This document shows, one piece after another, positions 1 to 7,734 of a stretch of 64,000 bases of DNA; the stretch's first letter is position 1; every line of letters begins with the position of its first letter. The position numbers and the translations under genes were made by a program. The notes beneath the pieces were generated by a model, which was given only the letters and a program-made list of their open reading frames with translations, was not told the origin of the DNA and made no database searches. This DNA comes from Paracoccaceae bacterium (GTDB lineage Bacteria; Pseudomonadota; Alphaproteobacteria; Rhodobacterales; Rhodobacteraceae). The stretch spans positions 50,341-114,340 of the forward strand of contig JACVZW010000059.1 in the NCBI GenBank assembly GCA_014654775.1. The letters run 5' to 3'.

Positions 1-782
1 AGGCCCGCCGCGCGGGCGGCATCCACCATCAGCAGCGCTTCGGTCAGGCCGCCTGTCTTGTCCAGCTTGAGGTTGACCATGTCGTACTTGCCCCGCAGCG
101 CGGGCAGGCTGTGGCGGTCATGGGCGGATTCGTCGGCGCAAATGGGGATGGGGTGGGGAATCTCCGCCAGCAGATCATCCGCTCCGGCAGGCAGCGGCTG
201 TTCCACCAGCGCCACGCCAATGCGCGACAGGTGCGGGGCGAGGTCGGCATAGATCTCGGGCGTCCAGCCTTCGTTGGCATCGATGATGATGGTGGCTTTC
301 GGCGCGCCGATGCGGACGGCCTCGAGCCGCGGCATGTCGTCCGGGGTGCCGAGCTTGATCTTCAGAAGCGGGCGGTGGGCATTCTCGGCCGCTTGCGCGC
401 GCATAGCATCAGGGATGTCGAGTGACAGGGTGAAGGCGGTAATGCAGGGCCTCGGCGCGGGCAGGCCCGCGAGGTGCCAGATGCGGGTGCCTGCGGATTT
501 CGCCTCCCAGTCCCAAAGCGCGCAATCGACGGCGTTGCGCGCGGCACCGGGGGGGAGTGCGTCCTGCAGCGCGGCGCGTGTGATGCCGTTGGGCAGGGTG
601 GCGATCTGGGCCAGCACGGAGTCAGGCGTTTCGCCATAGCGCGCATAAGGGACGGATTCGCCGCGCCCCGTGACCCCGCCGCGCGTGACGGTTGCGGTGA
701 TGACCCGCGCCTCGGTCTTTGACCCGCGTGAAATGGTGAAGGTGCGGGCGAGGGGAAAGGTGTCGAGCGTGGCGGTGATCAT
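1..782 (-). CDS. Dipeptide (L-Ala-D/L-Glu) epimerase-family enzyme, enolase superfamily; C-terminus outside window
   Basis: Absent from the ORF track because it has no stop inside the window. I translated it by hand from an ATG at 782 preceded by AGGAGA. The first 260 residues carry the muconate-lactonising-enzyme layout: KIK at 141-143 (catalytic lysine), DAN at 168-170, EQP at 194-196, DES at 217-219 (metal ligands) and KLDK at 239-242 (second catalytic lysine). This pattern fits L-Ala-D/L-Glu epimerases acting on muropeptide-derived dipeptides. Some Rhodobacteraceae relatives are annotated as N-acetyl-D-Glu racemase DgcA, which needs the unseen neighbour to decide. It is divergent from mcl1. 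Confidence 0.88.
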   Translation of the reverse strand, partial: MITATLDTFPLARTFTISRGSKTEARVITATVTRGGVTGRGESVPYARYGETPDSVLAQIATLPNGITRAALQDALPPGAARNAVDCALWDWEAKSAGTRIWHLAGLPAPRPCITAFTLSLDIPDAMRAQAAENAHRPLLKIKLGTPDDMPRLEAVRIGAPKATIIIDANEGWTPEIYADLAPHLSRIGVALVEQPLPAGADDLLAEIPHPIPICADESAHDRHSLPALRGKYDMVNLKLDKTGGLTEALLMVDAARAAG

Positions 783-856
783 CGGTGTCTCCTGATGGTC
801 GGAGGGGGCGGGAGAGGGGATGCGCTGTCAAGTCATGCTGCAAGTGCGAAATGGCG

Positions 857-876
857 CTTGCGCAGTGCAGCGCAAG
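857..876 (+). promoter_or_regulatory. Perfect 7-bp inverted repeat upstream of mcl1, possible operator or promoter
   Basis: CTTGCGC and GCGCAAG are separated by 6 bases, about 50 bases before the mcl1 ATG. A TATAAC-like -10 element follows at 879-884, and TTGCGC in the left arm could serve as a -35, although the 15-base spacing is short. The palindrome overlapping a promoter suggests an operator; the regulator is unknown. Confidence 0.35.
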
Positions 877-925
877 ATTATAACGCTATGGCAGCCCAAA
901 CCGAAATTTCCTTGCGAGACCGACC

Positions 926-1882
926 ATGAGCTTCCGCCTGCAACCCCCCGCCCCCGCCCGCCCGAACCGCTGCCAGCTGTTCGGCCCCGGATCGCGGCCC
1001 GCGATCTTTGCCAAGATGGCGGCGAGCGAGGCGGATGTGATCAACCTTGATCTGGAGGACTCGGTCGCGCCGTCGGACAAGGCTGTGGCGCGGGAGAACA
1101 TCATCGAGGCGATCTCTGCCGTGGACTGGGGGCGCAAGACGCTGTCGGTGCGGATCAACGGCTTGGACACGCCGTGGTGGTATCGCGACGTGGTTGATCT
1201 GCTGGAAAAGGGCGGCGAGCGGCTGGATCAGATCATGATCCCCAAAGTGGGCTGCGCCGAGGATATCTATGCCGTCGATGCGCTGGTCACGGCAGTGGAA
1301 CGCGCGATGGGGCGGACCAAGCCCATCGCCTTTGAGGTCATCATCGAATCGGCGGCCGGGATTTCCCATGTGGAAGAGATCGCCAAAGCCTCACCCCGCC
1401 TGCAGGCCATGAGCCTTGGCGCGGCGGATTTCGCGGCCAGCATGGGGATGCAGACGACGGGCATCGGCGGCACGCAGGAGAATTACTACATGCTGCGCGA
1501 GGGGACGAAGCATTGGTCGGACCCGTGGCATTGGGCGCAGGCGGCCATCGTCGCGGCCTGCCGGACGCATGGCATCCTGCCTGTCGACGGGCCCTTCGGC
1601 GACTTCTCCGACGACGAGGGGTTCCGTGCGCAGGCGCGGCGGTCGGCCACGCTGGGCATGGTGGGGAAATGGGCGATCCACCCCAAGCAGGTGACGCTGG
1701 CCAATGAGGTCTTCACCCCGTCGGAACAGGCGGTGACCGAGGCGCGCGAAATCCTCGCCGCGATGGAGGCCGCCAAGGCGCGGGGCGAGGGCGCGACGGT
1801 TTACAAGGGCCGTCTGGTGGACATCGCCAGCATCAAGCAGGCCGAGGTGATCGTGCGGCAGGCGGAACTGATCGCGGGTTGA
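926..1882 (+). CDS. mcl1: L-malyl-CoA/beta-methylmalyl-CoA lyase
   Basis: 318 residues, with sequence strongly resembling Rhodobacter sphaeroides Mcl1 (as I recall it) along the whole length, including the N-terminal CQLFGPGSRP stretch. It belongs to the HpcH/HpaI aldolase-citrate lyase family: NLDLEDSV near residue 46, RINGLDT, FEVIIESA and SLGAADFAASMG carry the Mg2+ and CoA-binding acidic residues. It reversibly splits malyl-CoA to acetyl-CoA plus glyoxylate, and beta-methylmalyl-CoA to propionyl-CoA plus glyoxylate, in the cytosol as part of the ethylmalonyl-CoA pathway. It is monocistronic. A paralogue of a different subgroup lies at 6779-7717. Confidence 0.95.
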   Translation: MSFRLQPPAPARPNRCQLFGPGSRPAIFAKMAASEADVINLDLEDSVAPSDKAVARENIIEAISAVDWGRKTLSVRINGLDTPWWYRDVVDLLEKGGERLDQIMIPKVGCAEDIYAVDALVTAVERAMGRTKPIAFEVIIESAAGISHVEEIAKASPRLQAMSLGAADFAASMGMQTTGIGGTQENYYMLREGTKHWSDPWHWAQAAIVAACRTHGILPVDGPFGDFSDDEGFRAQARRSATLGMVGKWAIHPKQVTLANEVFTPSEQAVTEAREILAAMEAAKARGEGATVYKGRLVDIASIKQAEVIVRQAELIAG

Positions 1883-2030
1883 CGTTGCGTCAACAATGAA
1901 TCGTTGACAGGTCGCCTGTCCAGCGGGCAGGGTTCGGCCACCGAAGCGGCAAAACAAGGCGCTTTGCAAAGATTACCCGAGCTGCGACCCACGGGGAGAG
2001 GAGGCCCCGCGCAGCAGATGGGAGGACGCA

Positions 2031-2055
2031 CGCCCCGTGGCCCGGCCACGGGGCG
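2031..2055 (+). terminator. Strong GC hairpin after mcl1
   Basis: An 11-bp perfect stem (CGCCCCGTGGC / GCCACGGGGCG) with a 3-base loop lies 150 bases after the mcl1 stop. The following bases (ctgctgtttctg) are only moderately T-rich, so intrinsic termination is plausible but not certain. Another small inverted repeat (GTTGACG ttg CGTCAAC) overlaps the mcl1 stop codon at 1878-1894. The remainder of the 1883-2174 gap shows no gene. Confidence 0.45.
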
Positions 2056-2174
2056 CTGCTGTTTCTGGGCGCGGTTTTGGCGCAACGCTTTGATATAAAA
2101 CCCGAAAAATCGACATACTTCGGCGCGGTCTGATCCTTTGCTAGCGCTGGGTCAGGTTTCACGCGGAGGATTTC

Positions 2175-2660
2175 ATGCGGTTTCTGGTCTGGACGGGTGT
2201 CGCCCTGCTGGTGCTGGCAGGGCTGGTGTTTCTGGTGGGCTGGCTTCTGCCCGCCACGCGCGAGGGGCGGGCGGAGGTGGTGATCGCGGCGCCGCCCGCG
2301 CGGATCGTGGCGGTGATCGCCGATGTCGAGGCGCAGCCCGACTGGCGCGAGGGGATCGCGGCGGTGGAGCAGACGGCCGAGGGTTGGGTCGAGGTGACGG
2401 CGCGGGCGGAGCGGATCACCTTCCTGGCTGAGGAGATGGGCGAGGCGCGCATTAGGCTGCGCTTTACGTCGGATGCCGGATATTCGGGGTCGTGGGAGGC
2501 GGCGCTGGTCCCGGAGGGGGACAGCACGCGGGTTTCGGTGGTGGAGCGGGCAACGGTGCCATCGCCCCTTGGCCGGATTCTCGCGCGGCTCCTCTTTGAT
2601 CCGGAGGTCTTTGCCACCACTTATCTGGCGGCCCTGAAGGCACGTGTGGAGGGGATGTGA
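2175..2660 (+). CDS. Membrane-anchored SRPBCC (polyketide cyclase-like) family protein
   Basis: 161 residues. The start is preceded by GGAGG at good spacing. Residues 4-26 form one hydrophobic helix (membrane anchor or uncleaved signal). The remainder reads as a START/SRPBCC beta-barrel: an N-terminal strand (EVVIAAPPARIVAVIADVE), then W and acidic residues, and a C-terminal helix. The substrate is unknown; such proteins bind small hydrophobic ligands. Its stop overlaps the start of the next gene (TGATG), so the two are probably co-translated. Confidence 0.7.
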   Translation: MRFLVWTGVALLVLAGLVFLVGWLLPATREGRAEVVIAAPPARIVAVIADVEAQPDWREGIAAVEQTAEGWVEVTARAERITFLAEEMGEARIRLRFTSDAGYSGSWEAALVPEGDSTRVSVVERATVPSPLGRILARLLFDPEVFATTYLAALKARVEGM

Positions 2661-3094
2661 TGGCCGAGCGGAAGAAGAAGCCAACCGATTGGCGCAAGCG
2701 GTTCGGGGCGGCGAAGGACCCGCATGTGGTGATGCTGCATGCCGATTTTGCTGGGGTGAAGGCGGGCAACACGATGCTGATCTCCTCTCCCGGCGAGATC
2801 GCCAATTACCTGGCGCGCATCCCGCAAGGCGAGACGCGGACAATGGATCGGCTGCGCAACGAATTGGCGCGCAAGGCGGGGGCCAACGCGATGTGCCCGG
2901 TGACAACGGCCATCTACCTGCGCGTGGTGGCCGAGGTGGCCTTGGCCGATCTGGCCGAGGGCAAGCCGCTGGATCAGGTTGTGCCCTTCTGGCGGGTGGT
3001 GATGCCTGACAGCAAGGTGGCGAAGAAGCTGTCCTGCGGGCCGGACCACGTGGCGCATCTGATCGCGCTGGATCAGGGGCAGGCGGCGGGATAG
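2660..3094 (+). CDS. Small MGMT/alkyltransferase-like family protein, function unproven
   Basis: 144 residues from the ATG at 2660, chosen over the GTG at 2657 because GGAGGGG sits at proper distance. It has a basic N-terminus (AERKKKPTDW), then a core with ETRTMDRLRNELA and NAMCPVTTAIYLRVVAE, and VPFWRVV near the end. That arrangement resembles the winged-helix DNA-binding part of O6-methylguanine methyltransferase/Atl-type proteins (RT..LR..LA, then P-W-RVV). The reactive PCHR motif is absent; the only nearby cysteine is in CPVTT. The family assignment is from memory and tentative. Confidence 0.45.
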   Translation: MAERKKKPTDWRKRFGAAKDPHVVMLHADFAGVKAGNTMLISSPGEIANYLARIPQGETRTMDRLRNELARKAGANAMCPVTTAIYLRVVAEVALADLAEGKPLDQVVPFWRVVMPDSKVAKKLSCGPDHVAHLIALDQGQAAG

Positions 3095-3172
3095 GGCCGG
3101 GGGGAGGCGCGGGCGAGTTGCATCTTGCCCCGCCTCTGGCCATATAGGGACGACGCGCTTAGGGGGTGTCCC

Positions 3173-4132
3173 ATGAACTATCTGGAATTCGAAAAGCCGC
3201 TGGCCGAGATCGAGGGCAAGGCGGAAGAGCTGCGCGCGATGGCGCGGGGCAATTCCGGCATGGATGTGACGAAGGAGGCAGAGGCGCTTGACCGCAAGGC
3301 AGAGGCGCTGCTGAAAGACCTCTACAAGGACCTGACGCCTTGGCGGAAATGTCAGGTGGCGCGGCACCCGGACCGGCCGCATTGCAAGGATTATATCGAC
3401 GCGCTGTTCACGGAATTCACCTCGCTTGCCGGGGACCGGAACTTTGCCGATGACCATGCTGTGATGGGCGGGGTGGCGCGGTTCAACGATCAGCCCGTGG
3501 TGGTGATCGGGCATGAGAAGGGCAACGACACCAAAAGCCGGATTGAGCGGAATTTCGGCATGGCGCGCCCCGAGGGGTACCGCAAGGCCATCCGGTTGAT
3601 GGAGATGGCGGATCGGTTCCGCCTGCCGGTGATCACGCTGGTCGACACGCCCGGCGCCTATCCGGGCAAGGGCGCGGAAGAACGCGGGCAGGCCGAGGCC
3701 ATAGCGCGGTCGACCGCCAAATGCCTTGAGATCGGGGTTCCGCTGATCTCTGTCGTGATTGGTGAGGGCGGGTCGGGCGGGGCGGTGGCCTTCGCCACGG
3801 CCAATCGCGTGGCGATGCTGGAACATTCCGTATATTCCGTAATTTCCCCCGAAGGCTGCGCCTCGATCCTGTGGAAGGATGCCGAGAAGATGCGCGAGGC
3901 GGCGGAAGCGCTGCGCCTGACGGCGCAGGACCTGCAGAAGCTGGGCGTGATCGACCGGATCATCAAGGAACCGCTGGGCGGCGCGCAGCGGAGCCGGAAA
4001 GAGACGATCGAGGCGGTGGGCAAGGGCATCGAGGCGATGCTGAAAGAGATGGCGGGCAAGAAGCCCGACACCCTGATCAAGGAACGCCGCGCGAAATTCA
4101 TGGAGATGGGGTCGAAAGGGCTGGCCGCGTGA
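3173..4132 (+). CDS. accA: Acetyl-CoA carboxylase carboxyltransferase subunit alpha
   Basis: 319 residues, typical for AccA. Start taken at the ATG of MNYLEFEKP, the family's normal N-terminus, rather than the longer ORF start at 3125. It carries [15 protein letters not shown], the glycine-rich [11 protein letters not shown] oxyanion region near residues 200-210, and [17 protein letters not shown]. It transfers carboxyl from carboxybiotin to acetyl-CoA to form malonyl-CoA, the first step of fatty acid synthesis, together with AccD (not in window). Its stop overlaps the GTG start of sugE. Confidence 0.97.
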   Translation: MNYLEFEKPLAEIEGKAEELRAMARGNSGMDVTKEAEALDRKAEALLKDLYKDLTPWRKCQVARHPDRPHCKDYIDALFTEFTSLAGDRNFADDHAVMGGVARFNDQPVVVIGHEKGNDTKSRIERNFGMARPEGYRKAIRLMEMADRFRLPVITLVDTPGAYPGKGAEERGQAEAIARSTAKCLEIGVPLISVVIGEGGSGGAVAFATANRVAMLEHSVYSVISPEGCASILWKDAEKMREAAEALRLTAQDLQKLGVIDRIIKEPLGGAQRSRKETIEAVGKGIEAMLKEMAGKKPDTLIKERRAKFMEMGSKGLAA

Positions 4133-4443
4133 ATGCGTGGCTGATCGTTCTGATCGCGGGTCTTCTGGAAACCGGCTGGGCGCTGGGCTTGAAGTATTCG
4201 GACGGGTTCACGAAGCCCATTCCTTCGGTGCTGACGGTGATCGGGGCGGCGGCGTCCTTCTGGCTTTTGTCCGTCGCCATGAAGGACCTGCCGGTGGGCA
4301 CGGCCTATGCCGTCTGGGTGGGGATCGGTGCAGTGGGGACGGCGATCCTGTCGGTCTTCCTGTTCGGTGATCCGGTCAACCTGATGCGGGTTGTGGGTGT
4401 CTGCCTGATCATCGCCGGGATATTGGCGCTGAAATTCGCGTGA
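4129..4443 (+). CDS. sugE: SMR-family small exporter, SugE/Gdx type (guanidinium or quaternary ammonium)
   Basis: 104 residues with four hydrophobic helices. It starts at GTG 4129, which overlaps the accA stop as GTGA and so implies translational coupling. The essential SMR glutamate lies in [16 protein letters not shown], and [16 protein letters not shown] is the conserved helix-3 stretch; both match SugE/Gdx rather than EmrE. Known members export guanidinium. No guanidine riboswitch can precede it because the start lies inside accA, so expression depends on the accA transcript. Confidence 0.85.
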   Translation: MNAWLIVLIAGLLETGWALGLKYSDGFTKPIPSVLTVIGAAASFWLLSVAMKDLPVGTAYAVWVGIGAVGTAILSVFLFGDPVNLMRVVGVCLIIAGILALKFA

Positions 4444-4520
4444 TGGCGTGGGGCGGACCCCCCCCGGGGGGTTTCACCCCGTGCCGATTGGTTCTTGACC
4501 CAATGGCGAACCGTCGGCAC

Positions 4521-4546
4521 CCCAGAGTATCTTTCCCAAGATGAAG
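4521..4546 (+). repeat. GGAGTAT/AAGATGAAG-type intergenic motif, copy 1
   Basis: The segment begins CCCAGAGTATC and ends CCCAAGATGAAG, 78 bases after sugE. A second copy (CCCGGAGTATTTC ... CCAAGATGAAG) lies at 21038-21064, downstream of the thioredoxin-like gene. Both copies follow a plus-strand gene and precede a minus-strand gene end. I recall similar sequences at gene ends in other Rhodobacterales; the function is unknown. Confidence 0.5.
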
Positions 4547-4561
4547 CCAAGAGTATTGAAG

Positions 4562-4588
4562 AAGGGGCGGCCACTCGGACCGCCCCTT
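4562..4588. terminator. Bidirectional terminator between sugE and mtkB
   Basis: A 9-bp perfect stem AAGGGGCGG / CCGCCCCTT with a 9-base loop sits between convergent sugE and mtkB. It is followed by TTTGTT on the plus strand and TTCTTCAAT on the minus strand, so it could end transcription from both sides. Confidence 0.7.
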
Positions 4589-4607
4589 TGTTCATCAAGC
4601 TGACCTG

Positions 4608-5507
4608 TCAGGCCGCAGCGCGGCGGGTGCTGAGCACGCGGGCCATCGTTTCGCCCATCGCCGACGGGTTGGGGGCAATGGTGATGCCGGCGGCGGACAG
4701 GATTTCCACCTTTTCCTGCGCACTTTCCCCGAATGCCGAGATGATCGCCCCGGCATGGCCCATCTTGCGGCCCTTGGGGGCCGACAGGCCCGCGATATAG
4801 GCGACGACCGGCTTGGTCATGTGGTCGCGGGCATAGATCGCGGCTTCGGCTTCCTGCGGGCCGCCGATTTCGCCGATCATCATCACGGCATCGGTTTCCG
4901 GGTCCGCTTCGAAGAGTTCAAGGATGTCGCGGAAGCTGCTGCCATTGATCGGGTCGCCGCCGATGCCCACCGAGGTGGAGACGCCGATGCCCAGCGCCTT
5001 CATCTGCGAGGCTGCCTCATAGCCCAGCGTGCCAGAGCGGCCGACGATGCCGATGCGGCCCGGCATGTAGATATGCGGCGGCATGATGCCCATGAAGCCC
5101 TTGCCGGGCGAGATGATGCCCGCGCAGTTCGGCCCGACAAGGCGCATCTTGCGGTCGGCCGGATAGCGTTTCAGGAAACGCTTCACCTTCATCATATCCT
5201 GAGACGGGATGCCGTCGGTGACGCAGACGGCGGTCTTGATGCCCGCATCCGCCGCTTCCATGATCGCATCGGCGGCAAAGGGCGGGGGCACGAAGACGAG
5301 GGAGGCTTCTGCCCCCGTCGCCTCGACCGCCTCGCGCACGGTGTTGAAAAGCGGACGGTCCAGCAGGCTTTCGCCGCCCCGACCGGGGGTCACGCCGCCC
5401 ACGACATTGGTGCCGTGCTTGATCATGTCCTCGGCATGGAACTGGCCGATGCGGCCGGACATGCCCTGCACGATGACGCGGGTCTTTTCGGTGATGAGAA
5501 TGGCCAT
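4608..5507 (-). CDS. mtkB: Malate-CoA ligase (malate thiokinase) subunit alpha
   Basis: 299 residues, SucD-like fold. The N-terminal Rossmann CoA-binding domain carries [14 protein letters not shown]; the phosphohistidine lies in [10 protein letters not shown] near residue 250. Stretches such as [26 protein letters not shown] and [16 protein letters not shown] resemble MtkB of Methylobacterium more than ordinary succinyl-CoA synthetase. With MtkA it makes malyl-CoA from malate, CoA and ATP. It is the last gene of the sgaA-mcl-mtkA-mtkB operon, 12 bases after mtkA. This context is the main reason for calling malate rather than succinate as substrate. Confidence 0.92.
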   Translation of the reverse strand: MAILITEKTRVIVQGMSGRIGQFHAEDMIKHGTNVVGGVTPGRGGESLLDRPLFNTVREAVEATGAEASLVFVPPPFAADAIMEAADAGIKTAVCVTDGIPSQDMMKVKRFLKRYPADRKMRLVGPNCAGIISPGKGFMGIMPPHIYMPGRIGIVGRSGTLGYEAASQMKALGIGVSTSVGIGGDPINGSSFRDILELFEADPETDAVMMIGEIGGPQEAEAAIYARDHMTKPVVAYIAGLSAPKGRKMGHAGAIISAFGESAQEKVEILSAAGITIAPNPSAMGETMARVLSTRRAAA

Positions 5508-5519
5508 GATGTTTCCCCC

Positions 5520-6692
5520 TTACGCGGCGAGTTTCTGGCGCGTGGCGACGGCCTTGCGGGCGGCGTCTTCCAGCGTGTCGGCGGTGATCAGCGGCAGGCC
5601 CGAGGCATCGATGATGCGGCGGCCTTCCTCGACATTCGTTCCGGCGAGGCGGACGACGACGGGCAGGGTCAGGCCAAGCTCGCGATAGGCCAGCACCACG
5701 CCTTGGGCGACCCAGTCGCAGCGGTTGATGCCCGCGAAGATGTTCACGAGGATGACGCTGACGTTACGGTCGGCCAGCACGGTACGGAAAGCCCGCACCA
5801 CCCGCTCCGGGCTGGCCCCCCCGCCGATATCGAGGAAGTTTGCAGGCTCCCCCCCGGCGAGTTTGATCATGTCCATCGTGGCCATCGCCAGACCCGCACC
5901 GTTGATGATGCAGCCGATGTCGCCATCAAGGCCGACATAGGCGAGGCCGTGGTCGCCCGCCGTGCTTTCGCGCGGGTCTTCCTGGCTGCGGTCGCGGAGT
6001 TCCGCGATCTCGGGGCGGCGGAAGAGGGCATTGGTGTCGAAGGACATCTTGGCGTCGAGCGCGACAAGGTCGCCCGCGCCGGTGATGACGAGGGGATTGA
6101 TCTCCACCATCATGGCGTCGAGATCCCGGTAGGCGCGGTAGCAGGCCTTGAGGATATTGACCATCTGGGCGATCTGGCCGCCCTTCAGGCCAAGCTGGAA
6201 GGCCAGTTCGCGGGCCTGAAACTCTGACAGGCCCACCGCCGGGTCGATCGTCATGCGGCGCAGCGAGTTGGGGTCGTTTTCGGCAAGATCTTCGATCTCC
6301 ATCCCGCCATGGGCGGAGGCGACGATCATGATGCGTTCGGATTTCCGGTCGAGGACGAAGCCCAGATAGAGCTCTTGCTTGATGTCCGAGGCCCCTTCGA
6401 CCCAGAGGCGGTAGACGCCCTTGCCATTGGCATCGGTCTGCTTGGTGACCAGCTGGCGCCCGAAGAGGGTGGCGGCGAATTCCTGCACCTCGGCCTCGGA
6501 GCGGCACAGCTTCACCCCGCCTGCGGCACCACGGCCGCCGGAATGGATCTGCGCCTTGACGACCCAAGCGCTGCCACCCAGTTCGCGGGCGCGGTAGCCC
6601 GCCTGTTCGGGACTGTAGGCAAGGCCGCCACGCGGAACGGGCACGCCGAAGCGGGCGAGGATTTCCTTGGCCTGATATTCGTGAATGTCCAT
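5520..6692 (-). CDS. mtkA: Malate-CoA ligase (malate thiokinase) subunit beta
   Basis: 390 residues, SucC-like. ATP-grasp domain from [30 protein letters not shown] for nucleotide binding; MMVEINPLV for Mg2+; then the ligase domain with [26 protein letters not shown] and [30 protein letters not shown] and the C-terminus match my memory of methylotroph MtkA better than TCA-cycle SucC. It partners with MtkB just downstream. The malyl-CoA product is the substrate of the lyase encoded directly upstream. Confidence 0.92.
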   Translation of the reverse strand: MDIHEYQAKEILARFGVPVPRGGLAYSPEQAGYRARELGGSAWVVKAQIHSGGRGAAGGVKLCRSEAEVQEFAATLFGRQLVTKQTDANGKGVYRLWVEGASDIKQELYLGFVLDRKSERIMIVASAHGGMEIEDLAENDPNSLRRMTIDPAVGLSEFQARELAFQLGLKGGQIAQMVNILKACYRAYRDLDAMMVEINPLVITGAGDLVALDAKMSFDTNALFRRPEIAELRDRSQEDPRESTAGDHGLAYVGLDGDIGCIINGAGLAMATMDMIKLAGGEPANFLDIGGGASPERVVRAFRTVLADRNVSVILVNIFAGINRCDWVAQGVVLAYRELGLTLPVVVRLAGTNVEEGRRIIDASGLPLITADTLEDAARKAVATRQKLAA

Positions 6693-6713
6693 TCGGTATT
6701 CCTCCCTGATGCA

Positions 6714-6770
6714 GGGATGGGCGGATCGCCCATCCTACGGGCCTGTAGGATGGGCCATTGGCCCATCCCC
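6714..6770. repeat. Double hairpin of GGATGGGC/GCCCATCC arms between mcl and mtkA
   Basis: Two hairpins, GGATGGGC-gat-...-GCCCATCC and GGATGGGC-catt-GGCCCATCC, are joined by TACGGGCCTGTA, which lets the inner arms pair as well (GCCCATCCTAC / GTAGGATGGGC). The block lies between the mcl stop and the mtkA start inside one operon. Such folds often protect upstream mRNA or attenuate downstream genes; it may also be a REP-type repeat. Confidence 0.65.
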
Positions 6771-6778
6771 GGCTCTGG

Positions 6779-7717
6779 TCACTTCCCGGCGATGGCTTCC
6801 GCGATCACCAGCACGTTGCGCGCCATCTTTTCCGATGCCGCGTCGATCATCTTGCCGTCGAGGCTGGCCGCGCCCTTGCCTTGAGATTCCGCGATACGCA
6901 GTTCCTCGATGATGCGCTGGGCCTTGGTCACTTCGGCGTCGGTCGGGCTGAACACTTCGTTTGCCATACTGACTTGGCTGGGATGGATCGCCCATTTGCC
7001 TTCGCAGCCAAGGGCGGCTGCGCGGCGCGCGCCTTCCTTGTAGCCTTCCGGATCGGAGAAATCGCCGAAGGGCCCGTCGATGGCGCGCAGGCCATAGGCG
7101 CGGCAGGCGATGACCATGCGGCTGATCGCGGCGTGCCACTGGTCGCCCGGATAGTGCGGGTTCAGACCGCCGATATTCGTGGTCCGGGCGCGCATCGATG
7201 CGGCGTAGTCAGCGACGCCGAAATGCAGCGCCTCAAGCCGCCCGCCGAATTGGGCGATGCTTTCGACATTGGCCATGCCGAGGGCGGTTTCGATCAGCGC
7301 CTCAAGCCCCACGCGGGTGGTGTAGCCCTTGCCCTGTTCGATCTGGTTGACCATCGCCTCGACCATGTAAAGGTCATCGCGCACGCCGACCTTGGGCACG
7401 AGGAGGGTGTGCACGCGGCTGCCCGCCTGCTCCATCACGTCCACGACGTCGCGATACATGTAATGCGTGTCGAGCCCGTTGATGCGGACCGAAACGGTCT
7501 TGCCCTTGGCGGCCCAGTCGATGTCGTTCAGGGCCTGAATCGCGTTCTTGCGGGCCTGTTCCTTTTCCGGGGGCGCAACGGCGTCTTCCAGATCAAGGAA
7601 AACATAATCGGCGGGGCCTTGGGCGGCCTTGTCGATCATCGTCGGGTTGGAGGCCGGGACAGCGAGTTCCGAGCGCTGCAGGCGTTGACGCCGCAGCGGG
7701 TACAAAGTGTGGGACAT
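6779..7717 (-). CDS. mcl: Malyl-CoA lyase, serine-cycle (MclA) subgroup
   Basis: 312 residues from the ATG at 7717 (MSHTLYPLRRQRLQRSELAVPASNP); the longer ORF start is not supported. HpcH/HpaI fold: FLDLEDAVAPPEKEQARKN, RINGLDTHYMYRDVVD, LEALIETALGMAN, HFGVADYAASMRARTTNIGG. It matches Methylobacterium malyl-CoA lyase in its N-terminus and in the HYMYRDVVD and CRAYGLRPIDGPFGDFSDP-like regions, and differs clearly from Mcl1 at 926. It cleaves L-malyl-CoA to acetyl-CoA and glyoxylate. It lies between sgaA (17 bases upstream) and mtkA. Confidence 0.92.
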   Translation of the reverse strand: MSHTLYPLRRQRLQRSELAVPASNPTMIDKAAQGPADYVFLDLEDAVAPPEKEQARKNAIQALNDIDWAAKGKTVSVRINGLDTHYMYRDVVDVMEQAGSRVHTLLVPKVGVRDDLYMVEAMVNQIEQGKGYTTRVGLEALIETALGMANVESIAQFGGRLEALHFGVADYAASMRARTTNIGGLNPHYPGDQWHAAISRMVIACRAYGLRAIDGPFGDFSDPEGYKEGARRAAALGCEGKWAIHPSQVSMANEVFSPTDAEVTKAQRIIEELRIAESQGKGAASLDGKMIDAASEKMARNVLVIAEAIAGK

Positions 7718-7734
7718 GATTTCCTCAGATGGCT

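Noticed and set aside
2621-3826. Long minus-strand ORF (401 aa) opposite the MGMT-like gene and accA
   Set aside because: Arg/His/Pro-rich translation with no family signature; shadow of GC-rich coding DNA on the other strand.
4129-4443. Guanidine riboswitch for the SugE/Gdx gene
   Set aside because: The start codon overlaps the accA stop, so there is no leader in which a riboswitch could lie.
4755-6227. 490-aa plus-strand ORF opposite mtkA/mtkB
   Set aside because: His/Asp/Gly-rich low-quality translation; mtkA and mtkB are unambiguous on the minus strand.
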